Source: Treponema sp. (lineage in GTDB: Bacteria > Spirochaetota > Spirochaetia > Treponematales > Treponemataceae). From it: a stretch of 64,000 nt of DNA. The notes beneath the pieces were generated by a model that saw nothing but the letters and a program-made list of their open reading frames with translations, did not search any database and was not told where the DNA came from. Shown in pieces: positions 21,376-30,350 of this stretch; within the stretch, counting starts at the first letter, position 1, and every line of letters starts with the position of its first letter. The DNA is taken from the NCBI GenBank assembly GCA_017617145.1, contig JAFZWX010000143.1, positions 1-64,000 on the forward strand, read 5' to 3'. Position numbers and translations under genes: made by a program.

Positions 21376-21481
21376 AAATTCACTTTTTTTTATAAATTTT
21401 CATTTTTTTTCTCAAATTTTTGTAATAAGTGCCAAATTTTTTCCATATTAACTATAGAGAAATTTTTCTCAAGGAGTTTTT

Positions 21482-22318
21482 ATGAATAATAATTATCAAC
21501 CAAAACCAGTCGACCAGTTGACTTTTACCGATGACGGTATGTTTCAGGCCGTCATGCATGACCCAACCGTCTGCTCCAAAATTGTAGAGCATCTGCTTCA
21601 TATACAGGTTGATCACATTGATTTTCCTGAGCTCGAAAAAACAATTGCCCCTTACTACACAAGCAAGGGAATTAGAATGGATGTCTATATCAAGGACTCT
21701 GACAGGGTTATAGACGTTGAGATGCAGGCCAGGTCCCGCAAAGCTCTTGGTAAACGTACGCGTTATTATCAGAGCATGATAGACATTGATAATCTTATGA
21801 AAGGCGATGATTATTCCATGCTAAAGGAAAGTTACATCCTGTTTATCTGCAAAAATGATCCGTTCAAAGATCAAAATGACCTTCATTACGGTTTACCCTG
21901 CTACACATTCAGTACAGTTTGTATCGAAAATGCCGCCGTAAATCTTAATGACAAAACAACCAAGGTGGTTTATAATGCAAGTGCATACGAAAAAGAAAAG
22001 GATGAATGGATTCGTCGTTTTCTGAGTTACGTATATACAGGCAAAACCGGCGAAGATGACTTTGCAAATTATCTTTCTGCCATGGTAGAAAAGATAAAAC
22101 AGAATGATGAATTCAGGAGTTTGTATTTATCTATGAATCTACATGATTTTGATATAAGAGAAGAAGCAAAAGAAGAAGGCGCCCAGCAAAAAGCCATCGA
22201 AGCCGCCATCAATCTCATCAAAATGAAAATTTTAACTCCGGAACAAATTGCGCAGGCTCAAGGTCTTCCACTGGAAAAAGTCCTTGAACTCCAGCAGCAA
22301 CTTAAGGAAAAAGAATAA
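21482..22318 (+). CDS. Rpn/PD-(D/E)XK nuclease-family putative transposase (PDDEXK_2 type)
   Basis: 278 residues. Residues 10-90 carry the PD-(D/E)XK core: RMDVYIKDSDRVIDVEMQ, with Asp67, Glu80 and Gln82. The family (recombination-promoting nucleases, PF12784-like) cuts DNA and is usually multicopy and often recombinogenic. The C-terminal 60 residues are charged and helical, ending QQQLKEKE. It has a strong site (AAGGAG, 7 nt) and a hairpin terminator just after the stop. A fragment of a related gene lies at 25904-26020 beside the next lipoprotein, so the Rpn tail and lipoprotein 3' end were probably duplicated together. A role in reshuffling the lipoprotein island is a reasonable guess. Confidence 0.8.
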   Translation: MNNNYQPKPVDQLTFTDDGMFQAVMHDPTVCSKIVEHLLHIQVDHIDFPELEKTIAPYYTSKGIRMDVYIKDSDRVIDVEMQARSRKALGKRTRYYQSMIDIDNLMKGDDYSMLKESYILFICKNDPFKDQNDLHYGLPCYTFSTVCIENAAVNLNDKTTKVVYNASAYEKEKDEWIRRFLSYVYTGKTGEDDFANYLSAMVEKIKQNDEFRSLYLSMNLHDFDIREEAKEEGAQQKAIEAAINLIKMKILTPEQIAQAQGLPLEKVLELQQQLKEKE

Positions 22319-22327
22319 CACCCTGTC

Positions 22328-22356
22328 ATTGTCGGGCTTGACCCGACAATCTTTTT
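22328..22356 (+). terminator. Hairpin terminator made from a palindromic repeat
   Basis: ATTGTCGGG, loop CTTGA, CCCGACAAT, then CTTTTT. It follows the Rpn-type gene and is flanked by TGTCATTG, so it is also a copy of the GTCATTG...CAATCT repeat family. Confidence 0.7.
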
Positions 22357-25300
22357 CTACCTATGCATAACAGGGCCGACAATACAGTCGCCATTTGCAA
22401 AGTGGGCAATTACACAATAGTAACTTTTGGATTCCACACTGTTATTAACACCATTAAGATATTCTTCTGGGACTTTATACACCTTTGGCACTTTTGGAGT
22501 TACTTCAAACACGTTTTCAATCCTTCTTCTACACATCATTTTCCATTGATTTGCATTCCATTCCTTGCATTCTTCCATTGTATCTTTTACTGAACACACT
22601 GTTACAAGAACTTTGGAATCACCAGAGCAAATTACAACAGAATCTTCCGATGAGCCATTTAGATTCATATAATTATAGTCTCCTGCTGTATCAGTAATTG
22701 TTCCAGCATAGTAAACGGCATCTGTGTTCCTATAAATTACTCTATAGAATTTTCCAGAGTCAACCGCTACAGAAATAGTATGATTTGTAGCATTTATATC
22801 ATTAGCTGCAATTTCCTTAGCTACCCAAAGAGGATATTTGGAATCTGACATACCATCAAATTGGAAAACCTGAAAATCACTAGTTTCATCAGAAGAAAAA
22901 TATGAAGGATATGTTAATGTTGCCTTGTTACTGCTATAAGTTGGACACTCGGTTAAAATTGCATTTGATTTTCCCCAATTTTTTGTATTACATATTAATG
23001 TACCTTCTGTAACATTTCCTTTATTGTCTTCTAATCGGTAGGATATTTCATTTTCACCCCACTTAAATAAATATATTGGCATTTGTCCTTCAAAAGAATT
23101 GTTTCCAGCATCTGTCATCTCATAAACGGTGCTTCCACCATTCAACCACATTTTTCCAGATTTTGGGCCCGAACCATAATCAGAAAATGAGAAAACAACA
23201 TATTGTCTAGATTGATACCAAAGTTGATTATTATAACTAAATGGACCATATTTATCCTTATCAAGTTTAAAAGTTTTTACTGATAAATCGGCAGGTTCCA
23301 TATCATCAAACTCAGTTCGTTGAGCTATTTTCAAACCGACATACGTATAAACATTTGTAATTCTTGTAACATAAACATACCCTTTCATTGCCGAAACGGT
23401 AATTGACTGAGCCTTTCCAGTATACGGATTAGAAAAGAATTTTTTTGTTTCGATTGGAGGTAATTTATAACAAACATATTCACCTTCAACAAATGTGTCT
23501 TTTTGCTCAAATTTATAATCCTTATTCTGTGAATCATTTATAATTGTCATGCTATCATAGGAATCCCACACATCTGCTGCAAATTTAATAATTACATCCA
23601 CATATCCTTTTTTCTCTGATTTTACAATTTCATAGTCTTTAATCTCTGGTATTGGTAAATTAGGCACAGACTCCTGACCATATTCAAACGGGCCTATTAA
23701 CTCTCCAAGCAAACCATAATAAATATAGTCTTTTGAAGCACTTGCATCATTATCTACATCGATATATGGTTCATTCTTTTCCAGAATAGCAGGCCAATTG
23801 TCGTATCCAGTATGATTAGGATCTAAACGAGCAAGATAAACCTTACAATTAGGAAATTTATCCAGATAAACATAACTTGCATTGAATATAATTTTAGAAG
23901 AACCATCAGGATACAGACAGATACCTATACATTCAAAAGAATTATCATAAGTCTGTCTAACATGATCTGAGTAAATCTCAGTTACCAAAGGAGGTATAGA
24001 AGGATATTTAAAAGTTTTTCTTCCTAAAGGAATATCATCATATAAAGGTATTACTGTAAAGGTTTTTCCAGTTACTGAATCTATATCAAGGACGACAGAT
24101 CTTTGCTTTGTTTCTGAATTATAATCCGTAAATGGCTCTCTTCGTTTAGTTCCAAACCTATCAATATATTCACAAACAAATTTTACATCCTTCAAAAGGA
24201 TTCTTTTTTCATTATAATTCCTTGATTCTATTTCAAAATAAGATTGCTTATTTTCATTATCATTAACATCATCTTTAATTACAATTGTCTTTAAATCTGA
24301 ATTATATTTTGAAAAATCGTAATTGCCTAAAGAACCGTCGGCAGCTTTTGAAAAGACTGTATTTGTTACATTAATTCCATGGTGATAAAAGTCATTATTT
24401 TTAGGGGCATATTCATGAAAGTTCCTAGTATCTCCATATTCCATACATAAAACAGCAAAAGACTTTGTTTCAGAAGGATTATCACAGGCATCTTTTATTG
24501 TTACAGATAAATCAAAATAGCCTCCTCCTGCAGTTTCAGCTAAAGTTCCCTGTATTCTATATTTAAATAGAAAAGATGTATAACCGTTTTCGCTTATATA
24601 TTCAACATTATTACTATCTAAGTCATAAGAAGTAGTCACTATATCATAATTACTATAGAAAGCAGTATTTGAAGCAAATTGTCCCCGGTATTTTTCACTA
24701 ACTTCAATACTTCTGACTCCAGAATCTTTATCGTAATACTTTCCATAAATAAACATAGTAGCAGGGGTCATATTCTGAATACATTGAGCTATTGTCAAAT
24801 CTGGAGACAATTTATTTAACAGCAACTTTTTACTATCATCTAACTCAGATGCGGTTGCAAGAGTTATTTCATGCCCAGACACAAAAAAGTCTCTTTCATC
24901 TGGCGGAGTTTCTTCTGACTCTACGCCAAATCGAACTGTAAAGGTTGAGTTTGAATCCTGGCGGAGTGGGAATTCCTGTTCCCCATTTTTTACAATAATT
25001 CTGTCAGACAAAGAAATAGTGATGTCTACAAAAGATGCTTTCAATTCATCTGCAATATAGTTCTTAAGCCTTGCTGCGTTTGGAACAAGCTTTAAAACAG
25101 TTTTATCTTCATTCAATTCCGGCGGGAAGAAGTAATCTTTCATATCACCAGGTTTGTCAAAAGTCAGAAGAATATTATCATAATTAATAAGGCTGGCGTC
25201 TGCGCTTGTTTCTGAGTCCTCTATAGGAATATTAAAATTGATAACAACCGGTGTATTTGCAAACTGGGCATTTTTTGTATTTGGGGTATAGCTTGTTACA

Positions 25301-25767
25301 TAAGGCAGAGGAAGACATTTTGGTTTGATTAAAACATCGCCTGCAGGTTTTAAAAGTTTTACGGTAATAACATAAATACCTTTTGACTTGTCGCTCTTTT
25401 TTTCATTCAAGGTAAACTGAACATAGTCCTGGCGGCTTTCAGCGGCATCGGCAGTAGAAACTGCTTCCAAAGTATCAAAGAACCAGTCGTCCTTGTTCAG
25501 GGTAAACTGAATGTCTACTGTGTAACCTACCTTACACTCTACTTCGCCTTCTGAAAGGAAAGATCCCATTGCAGAATCTGACTTTAAATACAATTTGCAC
25601 GACTGCGCATTCGCATAGGCAATATAATCTTCAATCTGCTTCTTTACCTCGCCTGCATTTAAGAAATTCTTACAGGATGCAAGGAATACTATACAAAGAA
25701 ACGCCCCACCCAGTATAGTAAAAAGTGATTTAAACTGTTTTGATTTTTTTAAAAGAATGTTGTTCAT
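22357..25767 (-). CDS. Large Ig-like lipoprotein, paralogue 1 of the island (no poly-G)
   Basis: 1,136 residues from ATG 25767, chosen because GCGGAG lies 7 nt upstream; an in-frame ATG at 25782 is less well placed. Lipobox FLASC with Cys32. Then come a short domain with KLYLKSDSAMGSFLS and CKVGYTVDIQFTL, and a Big_5/SbsA-type Ig domain (SYTPNTKNAQFANTPVVINF). Several more beta domains follow, and a conserved end (YYCVIAHFANGDCIVGPVMHR). Two paralogues at 26059-29652 and 31504-34693 share this plan. Unlike them it has no poly-G run in the signal peptide, so it should be expressed constantly or regulated otherwise. Likely outer-membrane lipoprotein; ligand unknown. Confidence 0.85.
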   Translation of the reverse strand: MNNILLKKSKQFKSLFTILGGAFLCIVFLASCKNFLNAGEVKKQIEDYIAYANAQSCKLYLKSDSAMGSFLSEGEVECKVGYTVDIQFTLNKDDWFFDTLEAVSTADAAESRQDYVQFTLNEKKSDKSKGIYVITVKLLKPAGDVLIKPKCLPLPYVTSYTPNTKNAQFANTPVVINFNIPIEDSETSADASLINYDNILLTFDKPGDMKDYFFPPELNEDKTVLKLVPNAARLKNYIADELKASFVDITISLSDRIIVKNGEQEFPLRQDSNSTFTVRFGVESEETPPDERDFFVSGHEITLATASELDDSKKLLLNKLSPDLTIAQCIQNMTPATMFIYGKYYDKDSGVRSIEVSEKYRGQFASNTAFYSNYDIVTTSYDLDSNNVEYISENGYTSFLFKYRIQGTLAETAGGGYFDLSVTIKDACDNPSETKSFAVLCMEYGDTRNFHEYAPKNNDFYHHGINVTNTVFSKAADGSLGNYDFSKYNSDLKTIVIKDDVNDNENKQSYFEIESRNYNEKRILLKDVKFVCEYIDRFGTKRREPFTDYNSETKQRSVVLDIDSVTGKTFTVIPLYDDIPLGRKTFKYPSIPPLVTEIYSDHVRQTYDNSFECIGICLYPDGSSKIIFNASYVYLDKFPNCKVYLARLDPNHTGYDNWPAILEKNEPYIDVDNDASASKDYIYYGLLGELIGPFEYGQESVPNLPIPEIKDYEIVKSEKKGYVDVIIKFAADVWDSYDSMTIINDSQNKDYKFEQKDTFVEGEYVCYKLPPIETKKFFSNPYTGKAQSITVSAMKGYVYVTRITNVYTYVGLKIAQRTEFDDMEPADLSVKTFKLDKDKYGPFSYNNQLWYQSRQYVVFSFSDYGSGPKSGKMWLNGGSTVYEMTDAGNNSFEGQMPIYLFKWGENEISYRLEDNKGNVTEGTLICNTKNWGKSNAILTECPTYSSNKATLTYPSYFSSDETSDFQVFQFDGMSDSKYPLWVAKEIAANDINATNHTISVAVDSGKFYRVIYRNTDAVYYAGTITDTAGDYNYMNLNGSSEDSVVICSGDSKVLVTVCSVKDTMEECKEWNANQWKMMCRRRIENVFEVTPKVPKVYKVPEEYLNGVNNSVESKSYYCVIAHFANGDCIVGPVMHR

Positions 25768-25903
25768 ACTTCTGCTCCGCATTTTATTTTGAAATATGAA
25801 AACTATTCTATCACAAACTATATAAGAATGTCATTATCCTTAGGGGAATTCCCCTGTTTTTTTTTAACAACATCAATCCAATTATGATGAAACGGGGGTA
25901 CAA

Positions 25904-26020
25904 ATGGCAAGTAAAATTGTAGAAGAATACGGTGATGAACGTGCCGTCGAAGCATTACAACAGGGGATTAAACAAGGCATCAAGCAAGGCGCCCAGCAAC
26001 AACTTAAAGAAAAAAGATAA
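25904..26020 (+). pseudogene. Remnant of an Rpn/PD-(D/E)XK gene C-terminus
   Basis: A 38-codon open frame (MASKIVEEYGDERAVEALQQ..., ending QQQLKEKR). The end matches the last residues of the Rpn-type protein at 21482-22318 (QQQLKEKE), and the next 50 bp (AACAC.CTGTCATTGTCGGG...) also match the DNA after that gene. The nuclease core is missing. It could still be translated, but it is best read as a deletion derivative carried along with the lipoprotein duplication. Confidence 0.6.
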
Positions 26021-26029
26021 CACTCTGTC

Positions 26030-26059
26030 ATTGTCGGGCTTGACCCGACAATCTTTTTT
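26030..26059 (+). terminator. Hairpin terminator, second copy
   Basis: Same ATTGTCGGG/CCCGACAAT hairpin followed by CTTTTTTT as at 22328, in the same place relative to the Rpn remnant and the 3' end of the lipoprotein gene. Confidence 0.65.
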
Positions 26060-29000
26060 TACCGGTGCATAACCGGGCTTGCAACACAATCGCCATTTGC
26101 AAAGTGAGCTACTACGCAGTAGTATCTTCCTATAGAATTATCACTTTTAAGCCAGTTATTTGTAAATACGGTAGGAGTATTTGCTGAGACCGTAATTATT
26201 TTTTCATTTTTTTCACCGTTATATGTCTCTATATCACCCATCATATCCCATTTATCTTCATTCCAGGTCTGGCAGACATCCTTGTAAATAGTATTATCTT
26301 TAATACTATAAATACGGACAAGCACCTTAGGGTCGCTTGAACAGATTACAACCGAATCTTTTTTTGTGCCATTTGGGATAACATAATTATTTTTGCCAGC
26401 TGCAGTAATAGTTCCGCAGTTGTAAAAATGGCTAAAATAATCAGTAGTGTAATTATATATAACGTTTATATATTCGTAGCCGGAAGCAGTAACTGATAAT
26501 ATGCCGGTACTTGGCACAGGATTGCTTAAATTATAAATTGCTAATGGGGTCTCATCCCATCCGGTAGAACTTTTATATCCGAACACTTTAAGAGAACCTT
26601 TTCCATCATCATTGTTAATTCTGTAGGAAGCATATGGAGAATTTACAGTTGCTTTAAAAGTATTACTACTATAACTCACACCAGACAGACAGTCATGAAC
26701 AAATGTTGTTTTATTCTTTGGATCAAATTCTAAAGTTCCTTCTGTTATATTGCCTGCATTATCTTCTAACTTATATCTAAGAGTATTATTTCCCCAGATT
26801 AATCCAGAATCATCAGAAATTTCTATCTGTACCCCATAACATTTATTCTTGACCGTTACTGCGCTCATTACCTTGGCCGAAGTTTTATTATTTACCCAAA
26901 CCTTACCAGATTTAAAACCAGAACCAAAATCATGGGAAAGGAATTCATAAGCAATTTTGCCTTTATTGGTACAAGCAGTATTGCTATACGATAAAGCACT
27001 TGGTTTTATATTATCCAAAGCTTTTATTTCATCCTCAGATAAACCAGATAAAGAAAATTCGTCAGCGCTATTATACGCTTTTGGACTTACAACATCGTTT
27101 TTCATTCCTTTACATTCATACGAAAGACTAACATATGAAACAGAATGATATGAAGATTTAAAGAATTTTTCTGACTCTATAGGAACTGTATAACAAACTT
27201 TATTATCTTTATCAAAAGTATCAGTACTTCTAAGGGTAATTGTTTTCTTGCTCAAATTATTGTCATACATACATACCAGGACCAGGGTGTCATATTTTTC
27301 CCATAAATTAGAAGCCCATTGGAATGTAACATTTATATAACCATCATTACCACGAGACATGGCAAGGCTTGGTTGAGGAGCACCTAGCGCACTTTCGTTA
27401 GCTTGTGTTTTTGAATAAGGTCCCAGAAGTTCGGCCACCAGACCTCTGTCAAACCAGGTACTTACAGGGTCAAACCCGGAATCCAACTCGGTCCAAAGAG
27501 TCTGATCTGCATTCTGCCCAGTATAGTTGCGAACCGGGTCATAATTTTTTGTATTTGAATTAAAACTATATTTTTTTGTAGCAAACTCCTGTCCTGGACT
27601 ATCAGCATTCTTTTTCAATTTTCTTCTTAACTTTGCATAAATAAAATAGCAGGTACAATCATCAGGTATGTTGCTCTTAGTAAGTGAACCGCCTTCGCTT
27701 AAGAATACAAGCTTACACGAACCATCGGGATACTTGCATAAAGCAATTCTATGATATGTATTATTCGTAGAACTATCATCTGGTTCTGCAATACTAAAAG
27801 CTGATGTTCTAATTGTATAAAGTAACGGCACATCAGGGAAAATAAAATTCTGCCTTCCTATAGGACTGCCATTATACATTGGAATTATATCAAAAGACTT
27901 TCCGGCTACTGTATCTACATCAAGCACCAGAGTTCTTTCCATTGTTGTTGAATTATAAGCTGTAAAAAGTTCTCTTCGTTTAGTACCTCTACGATCTATA
28001 TATTCACAAACATAATCTACATCATTAGCAGAAATTATATACCCCTGCTTATTAGCGACTTCATTTGTAATATCATTCGGGCTTACGTTATCATATAATA
28101 AAAACACCGAAGGTCTTTCTTCATCTTTAATTCTTATGGTTTTGATATCTGAATTATATTTTGCAAAATCATAGGTACCAGTTTTTCCTGATACCTTAGA
28201 GAAAGGCGCATTACATACATCAAAAGGAGTTATCTTTATATTTCCTGATGTATCTGCAAGATATTGGTTAGTAGCTTTATCCCATGCAGTATATAAAAAA
28301 TCGGCATATTCCATGCTTAATACACCAATTCTTTTTGATTTCCAAGTGTTACCACAAAGATCTTTTACTGAAACAGTCAGTGAATAAAGGCCTGCCGTTG
28401 GAGAAGAGCTTAATGTATCCTGCAAAGTATACTTTATTACAAACGAAGTATATCCTGTTCCATCTTCATAATAAGAAACACAAGCATTATTTTCTTTTAT
28501 CGAATAGGATGTTGTGTAATTTGGTTTTACAAGAGGCCAGGAATTAGAATCTGGATGCTCAAGTAATTCTGTTACTTCTATTACAGCTACTCCAGAATCC
28601 TGATCATAAAATTTTCCGTAAATATATAAAGTAGAAGGTGCCAGAAGATCTTTTGTTTGTCCATCAGACCAATAACCCGACTCTTTCTCTTTATATTTGT
28701 CTTCTTCATCAACAGAAGCAGCAGAAGACAGCGTAATCTCTTTTTTTGTTATAAAAAAATCTGATTTGACAGGAGGATTCGTTTCTGTTTCAGAATTATA
28801 TCTTATTACAAAATTAGAAATTGTTCCTGATTTAAGAGAAAAACTAATTCCTTCCTGTTCAATAGTTATATTTAAAAGAGAAACATTTATTTCAAGGAAA
28901 GATGGGGTCTTTTCGGCAACAAACTGTTTTAATAATTCACTCTTAGGGGTCAAAGTAAGAACTGTTTTTTGGCTGTTAAATTCAGGAGGATAAAAATAGT

Positions 29001-29652
29001 CCTTCATATCACCATTAAAAGAATCGTTGTAGAATGAATAATCAACATTTGTAGCAGTAAGCTTAATATTATCATAATTAAAAATACTGTCTGCCTGCGA
29101 TACCGTTTCGTCTTCAACAGGAACACTAAAAGTTATAACAATAGGAGTGTTAGCATATTGTGTTCTGGTTCCTGAAGGGCTGTAAGTTTTAATACATGGT
29201 ATTTCAAGACATTTTGGTCTAATCAGAATATCATCTGCAGCCTTAAGAAGTTTTACTGTTATTACATAAACACCTCTTTCAAGGTCGCTTTTATTTTCAT
29301 TAAGTGTGTACTCTACAAAATCTGCGCGGCTTTGAGTTTCGTCAGTTGAAGAAACAGCTTCAAGTGAAACAAAATACCAGTCATCTTTTTTTAAAGTAAA
29401 CTGAAGGTCCGTTGTGTAGCCAACTTTACAATTGACTTCATTACCAGAAAGGAACGAACCCATTGCAGCGTCTGACTTAAGATACAACTTGCAGCTTTTT
29501 GCATTCGCATACGCAATTGCATCTTCAATTTCTTTTTTGACTTCGGAAGCTTTAAGGAAGTTGTTACAAGAAGTAAGCCCGCTTAGCGCGACAAGCCCCC
29601 CCCCTAACAAAAGTATAGTAGTAAATAAACGCGAACGAGTTTTATTTTTCAT
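26059..29652 (-). CDS. Large Ig-like lipoprotein, paralogue 2, poly-G tract in frame (phase ON)
   Basis: 1,197 residues. The signal peptide ends LTSC (Cys29) and contains Gly17-Gly19 encoded by nine consecutive G (29596-29604 on the minus strand). In this state the frame is intact. The mature part starts with NNFLKASEVKKEIEDAIAYA, then KLYLKSDAAMGSFLSG, CKVGYTTDLQFTLKKDDWYF, a Big_5-type Ig domain and further beta domains, ending YYCVVAHFANGDCVASPVMHR. It shares its promoter-region layout with paralogue 3 and differs from it by one G in the tract. Loss or gain of one G would truncate the protein inside the signal peptide. Likely surface-exposed; antigenic or adhesive role is inferred. Confidence 0.88.
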   Translation of the reverse strand: MKNKTRSRLFTTILLLGGGLVALSGLTSCNNFLKASEVKKEIEDAIAYANAKSCKLYLKSDAAMGSFLSGNEVNCKVGYTTDLQFTLKKDDWYFVSLEAVSSTDETQSRADFVEYTLNENKSDLERGVYVITVKLLKAADDILIRPKCLEIPCIKTYSPSGTRTQYANTPIVITFSVPVEDETVSQADSIFNYDNIKLTATNVDYSFYNDSFNGDMKDYFYPPEFNSQKTVLTLTPKSELLKQFVAEKTPSFLEINVSLLNITIEQEGISFSLKSGTISNFVIRYNSETETNPPVKSDFFITKKEITLSSAASVDEEDKYKEKESGYWSDGQTKDLLAPSTLYIYGKFYDQDSGVAVIEVTELLEHPDSNSWPLVKPNYTTSYSIKENNACVSYYEDGTGYTSFVIKYTLQDTLSSSPTAGLYSLTVSVKDLCGNTWKSKRIGVLSMEYADFLYTAWDKATNQYLADTSGNIKITPFDVCNAPFSKVSGKTGTYDFAKYNSDIKTIRIKDEERPSVFLLYDNVSPNDITNEVANKQGYIISANDVDYVCEYIDRRGTKRRELFTAYNSTTMERTLVLDVDTVAGKSFDIIPMYNGSPIGRQNFIFPDVPLLYTIRTSAFSIAEPDDSSTNNTYHRIALCKYPDGSCKLVFLSEGGSLTKSNIPDDCTCYFIYAKLRRKLKKNADSPGQEFATKKYSFNSNTKNYDPVRNYTGQNADQTLWTELDSGFDPVSTWFDRGLVAELLGPYSKTQANESALGAPQPSLAMSRGNDGYINVTFQWASNLWEKYDTLVLVCMYDNNLSKKTITLRSTDTFDKDNKVCYTVPIESEKFFKSSYHSVSYVSLSYECKGMKNDVVSPKAYNSADEFSLSGLSEDEIKALDNIKPSALSYSNTACTNKGKIAYEFLSHDFGSGFKSGKVWVNNKTSAKVMSAVTVKNKCYGVQIEISDDSGLIWGNNTLRYKLEDNAGNITEGTLEFDPKNKTTFVHDCLSGVSYSSNTFKATVNSPYASYRINNDDGKGSLKVFGYKSSTGWDETPLAIYNLSNPVPSTGILSVTASGYEYINVIYNYTTDYFSHFYNCGTITAAGKNNYVIPNGTKKDSVVICSSDPKVLVRIYSIKDNTIYKDVCQTWNEDKWDMMGDIETYNGEKNEKIITVSANTPTVFTNNWLKSDNSIGRYYCVVAHFANGDCVASPVMHR
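29596..29604 (-). repeat. Poly-G tract, 9 G (in frame)
   Basis: Codons 17-19 of paralogue 2 (GGG GGG GGG CTT). A homopolymer this long is prone to slipped-strand mispairing. Confidence 0.9.
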
Positions 29653-29679
29653 ATAAACCTCACAGACTTGGTATATTAT

Positions 29680-29712
29680 TAAAATTATTACATATAATAT
29701 CTGATTAGTCTA
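29680..29712 (-). promoter_or_regulatory. Promoter-like box shared by paralogues 2 and 3
   Basis: Minus strand TAGACTAA, 12 nt, TGTAATAATTTTA, ending 27 nt before the ATG at 29652. The same two blocks with the same 12-nt spacing occur before paralogue 3 (34719-34751). TAGACT/TAATAA with 16 bp between could be -35/-10. Confidence 0.6.
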
Positions 29713-29740
29713 CAAAATAGTTTTTAAAATAATTACCTTG

Positions 29741-29784
29741 ACTTTGAAGTTACTTCAAAGTCTACTTCAAAGTACTTTGAAGTA
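29741..29784. repeat. Four inverted decamers, including a 22-bp perfect palindrome
   Basis: ACTTTGAAGT at 29741-29750, its inverse ACTTCAAAGT at 29752-29761 and 29764-29773, and ACTTTGAAGT at 29774-29783. Positions 29763-29784 form a perfect 22-bp palindrome. It lies between the PIN gene stop and the promoter of lipoprotein paralogue 2. No T-run follows on the minus strand, so an operator fits better than a terminator. Confidence 0.75.
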
Positions 29785-29810
29785 AAAAAGATTAATGATA
29801 CTATTTGATG

Positions 29811-30350
29811 TTACAAATCAGGAGCTGGTGCACCTGGTGTAGTTTTCCAAGCTAAAATACGTTTTGCACATTCATCTTTTGGTAAACGCATATTTATTTG
29901 CATAAGATTATCAAGTAAAAGTGCAGCTTTCTTTTCAGAGATAATCCCATATTCAATAAGATTATCAAATACATAAAGAATGCCAGAAACTTTTACATTA
30001 TCTTTTTCTGCTGATTTTCGGAGTTTTCCATCGCCAGTTAGCAACCTGCCATTAGTCTGTTTTGCATAATACCAGACAGAACAATCTGTTAAAGAAGCAT
30101 TATTAGTATTACTGGCAAAAAGATTTGCTATAGACGAAAGTTCATTGGGATTAAACTTAACTATATCTAGTTTTTTAGATTTTATAAAAGTGTCTATTAT
30201 CTTTTGCTGAGCCGGTTGAACAATTTCATCAATTACAAAATCTGTAGTGCAGATATAACAAGGCAACGAGAAAAAATCATTTAGCATATTCAGAGTTAAT
30301 AAATCGAGGAGAATATTTGTATCGCTGATAACTATTTTCTCTGTTATCAT
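29811..30350 (-). CDS. PIN-domain protein, probable toxin RNase
   Basis: 179 residues. PIN motifs: Asp10 in VISDTNILLDLL, Glu42 in DEIVQP, Asp89 in SLTDCSVWYYAK and Asp107 in LLTGDGKLRK, which together form the acidic Mg-binding centre of PIN ribonucleases. Its ATG overlaps the stop of the HTH-ImmA gene by 4 bp, so the two are co-translated, as in toxin-antitoxin pairs. Length is slightly above the usual 130-160. It ends TTPGAPAPDL. RNA target unknown. Not a VapC of the VapB type, since the partner is an XRE/ImmA protein. Confidence 0.75.
   Translation of the reverse strand: MITEKIVISDTNILLDLLTLNMLNDFFSLPCYICTTDFVIDEIVQPAQQKIIDTFIKSKKLDIVKFNPNELSSIANLFASNTNNASLTDCSVWYYAKQTNGRLLTGDGKLRKSAEKDNVKVSGILYVFDNLIEYGIISEKKAALLLDNLMQINMRLPKDECAKRILAWKTTPGAPAPDL

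Noticed and set aside
25850..25872. AGGGGAATTCCCCT followed by T-run as a terminator
   Set aside because: The stem is only 5 bp and no plus-strand gene ends there. It could be chance in AT-rich intergenic DNA.
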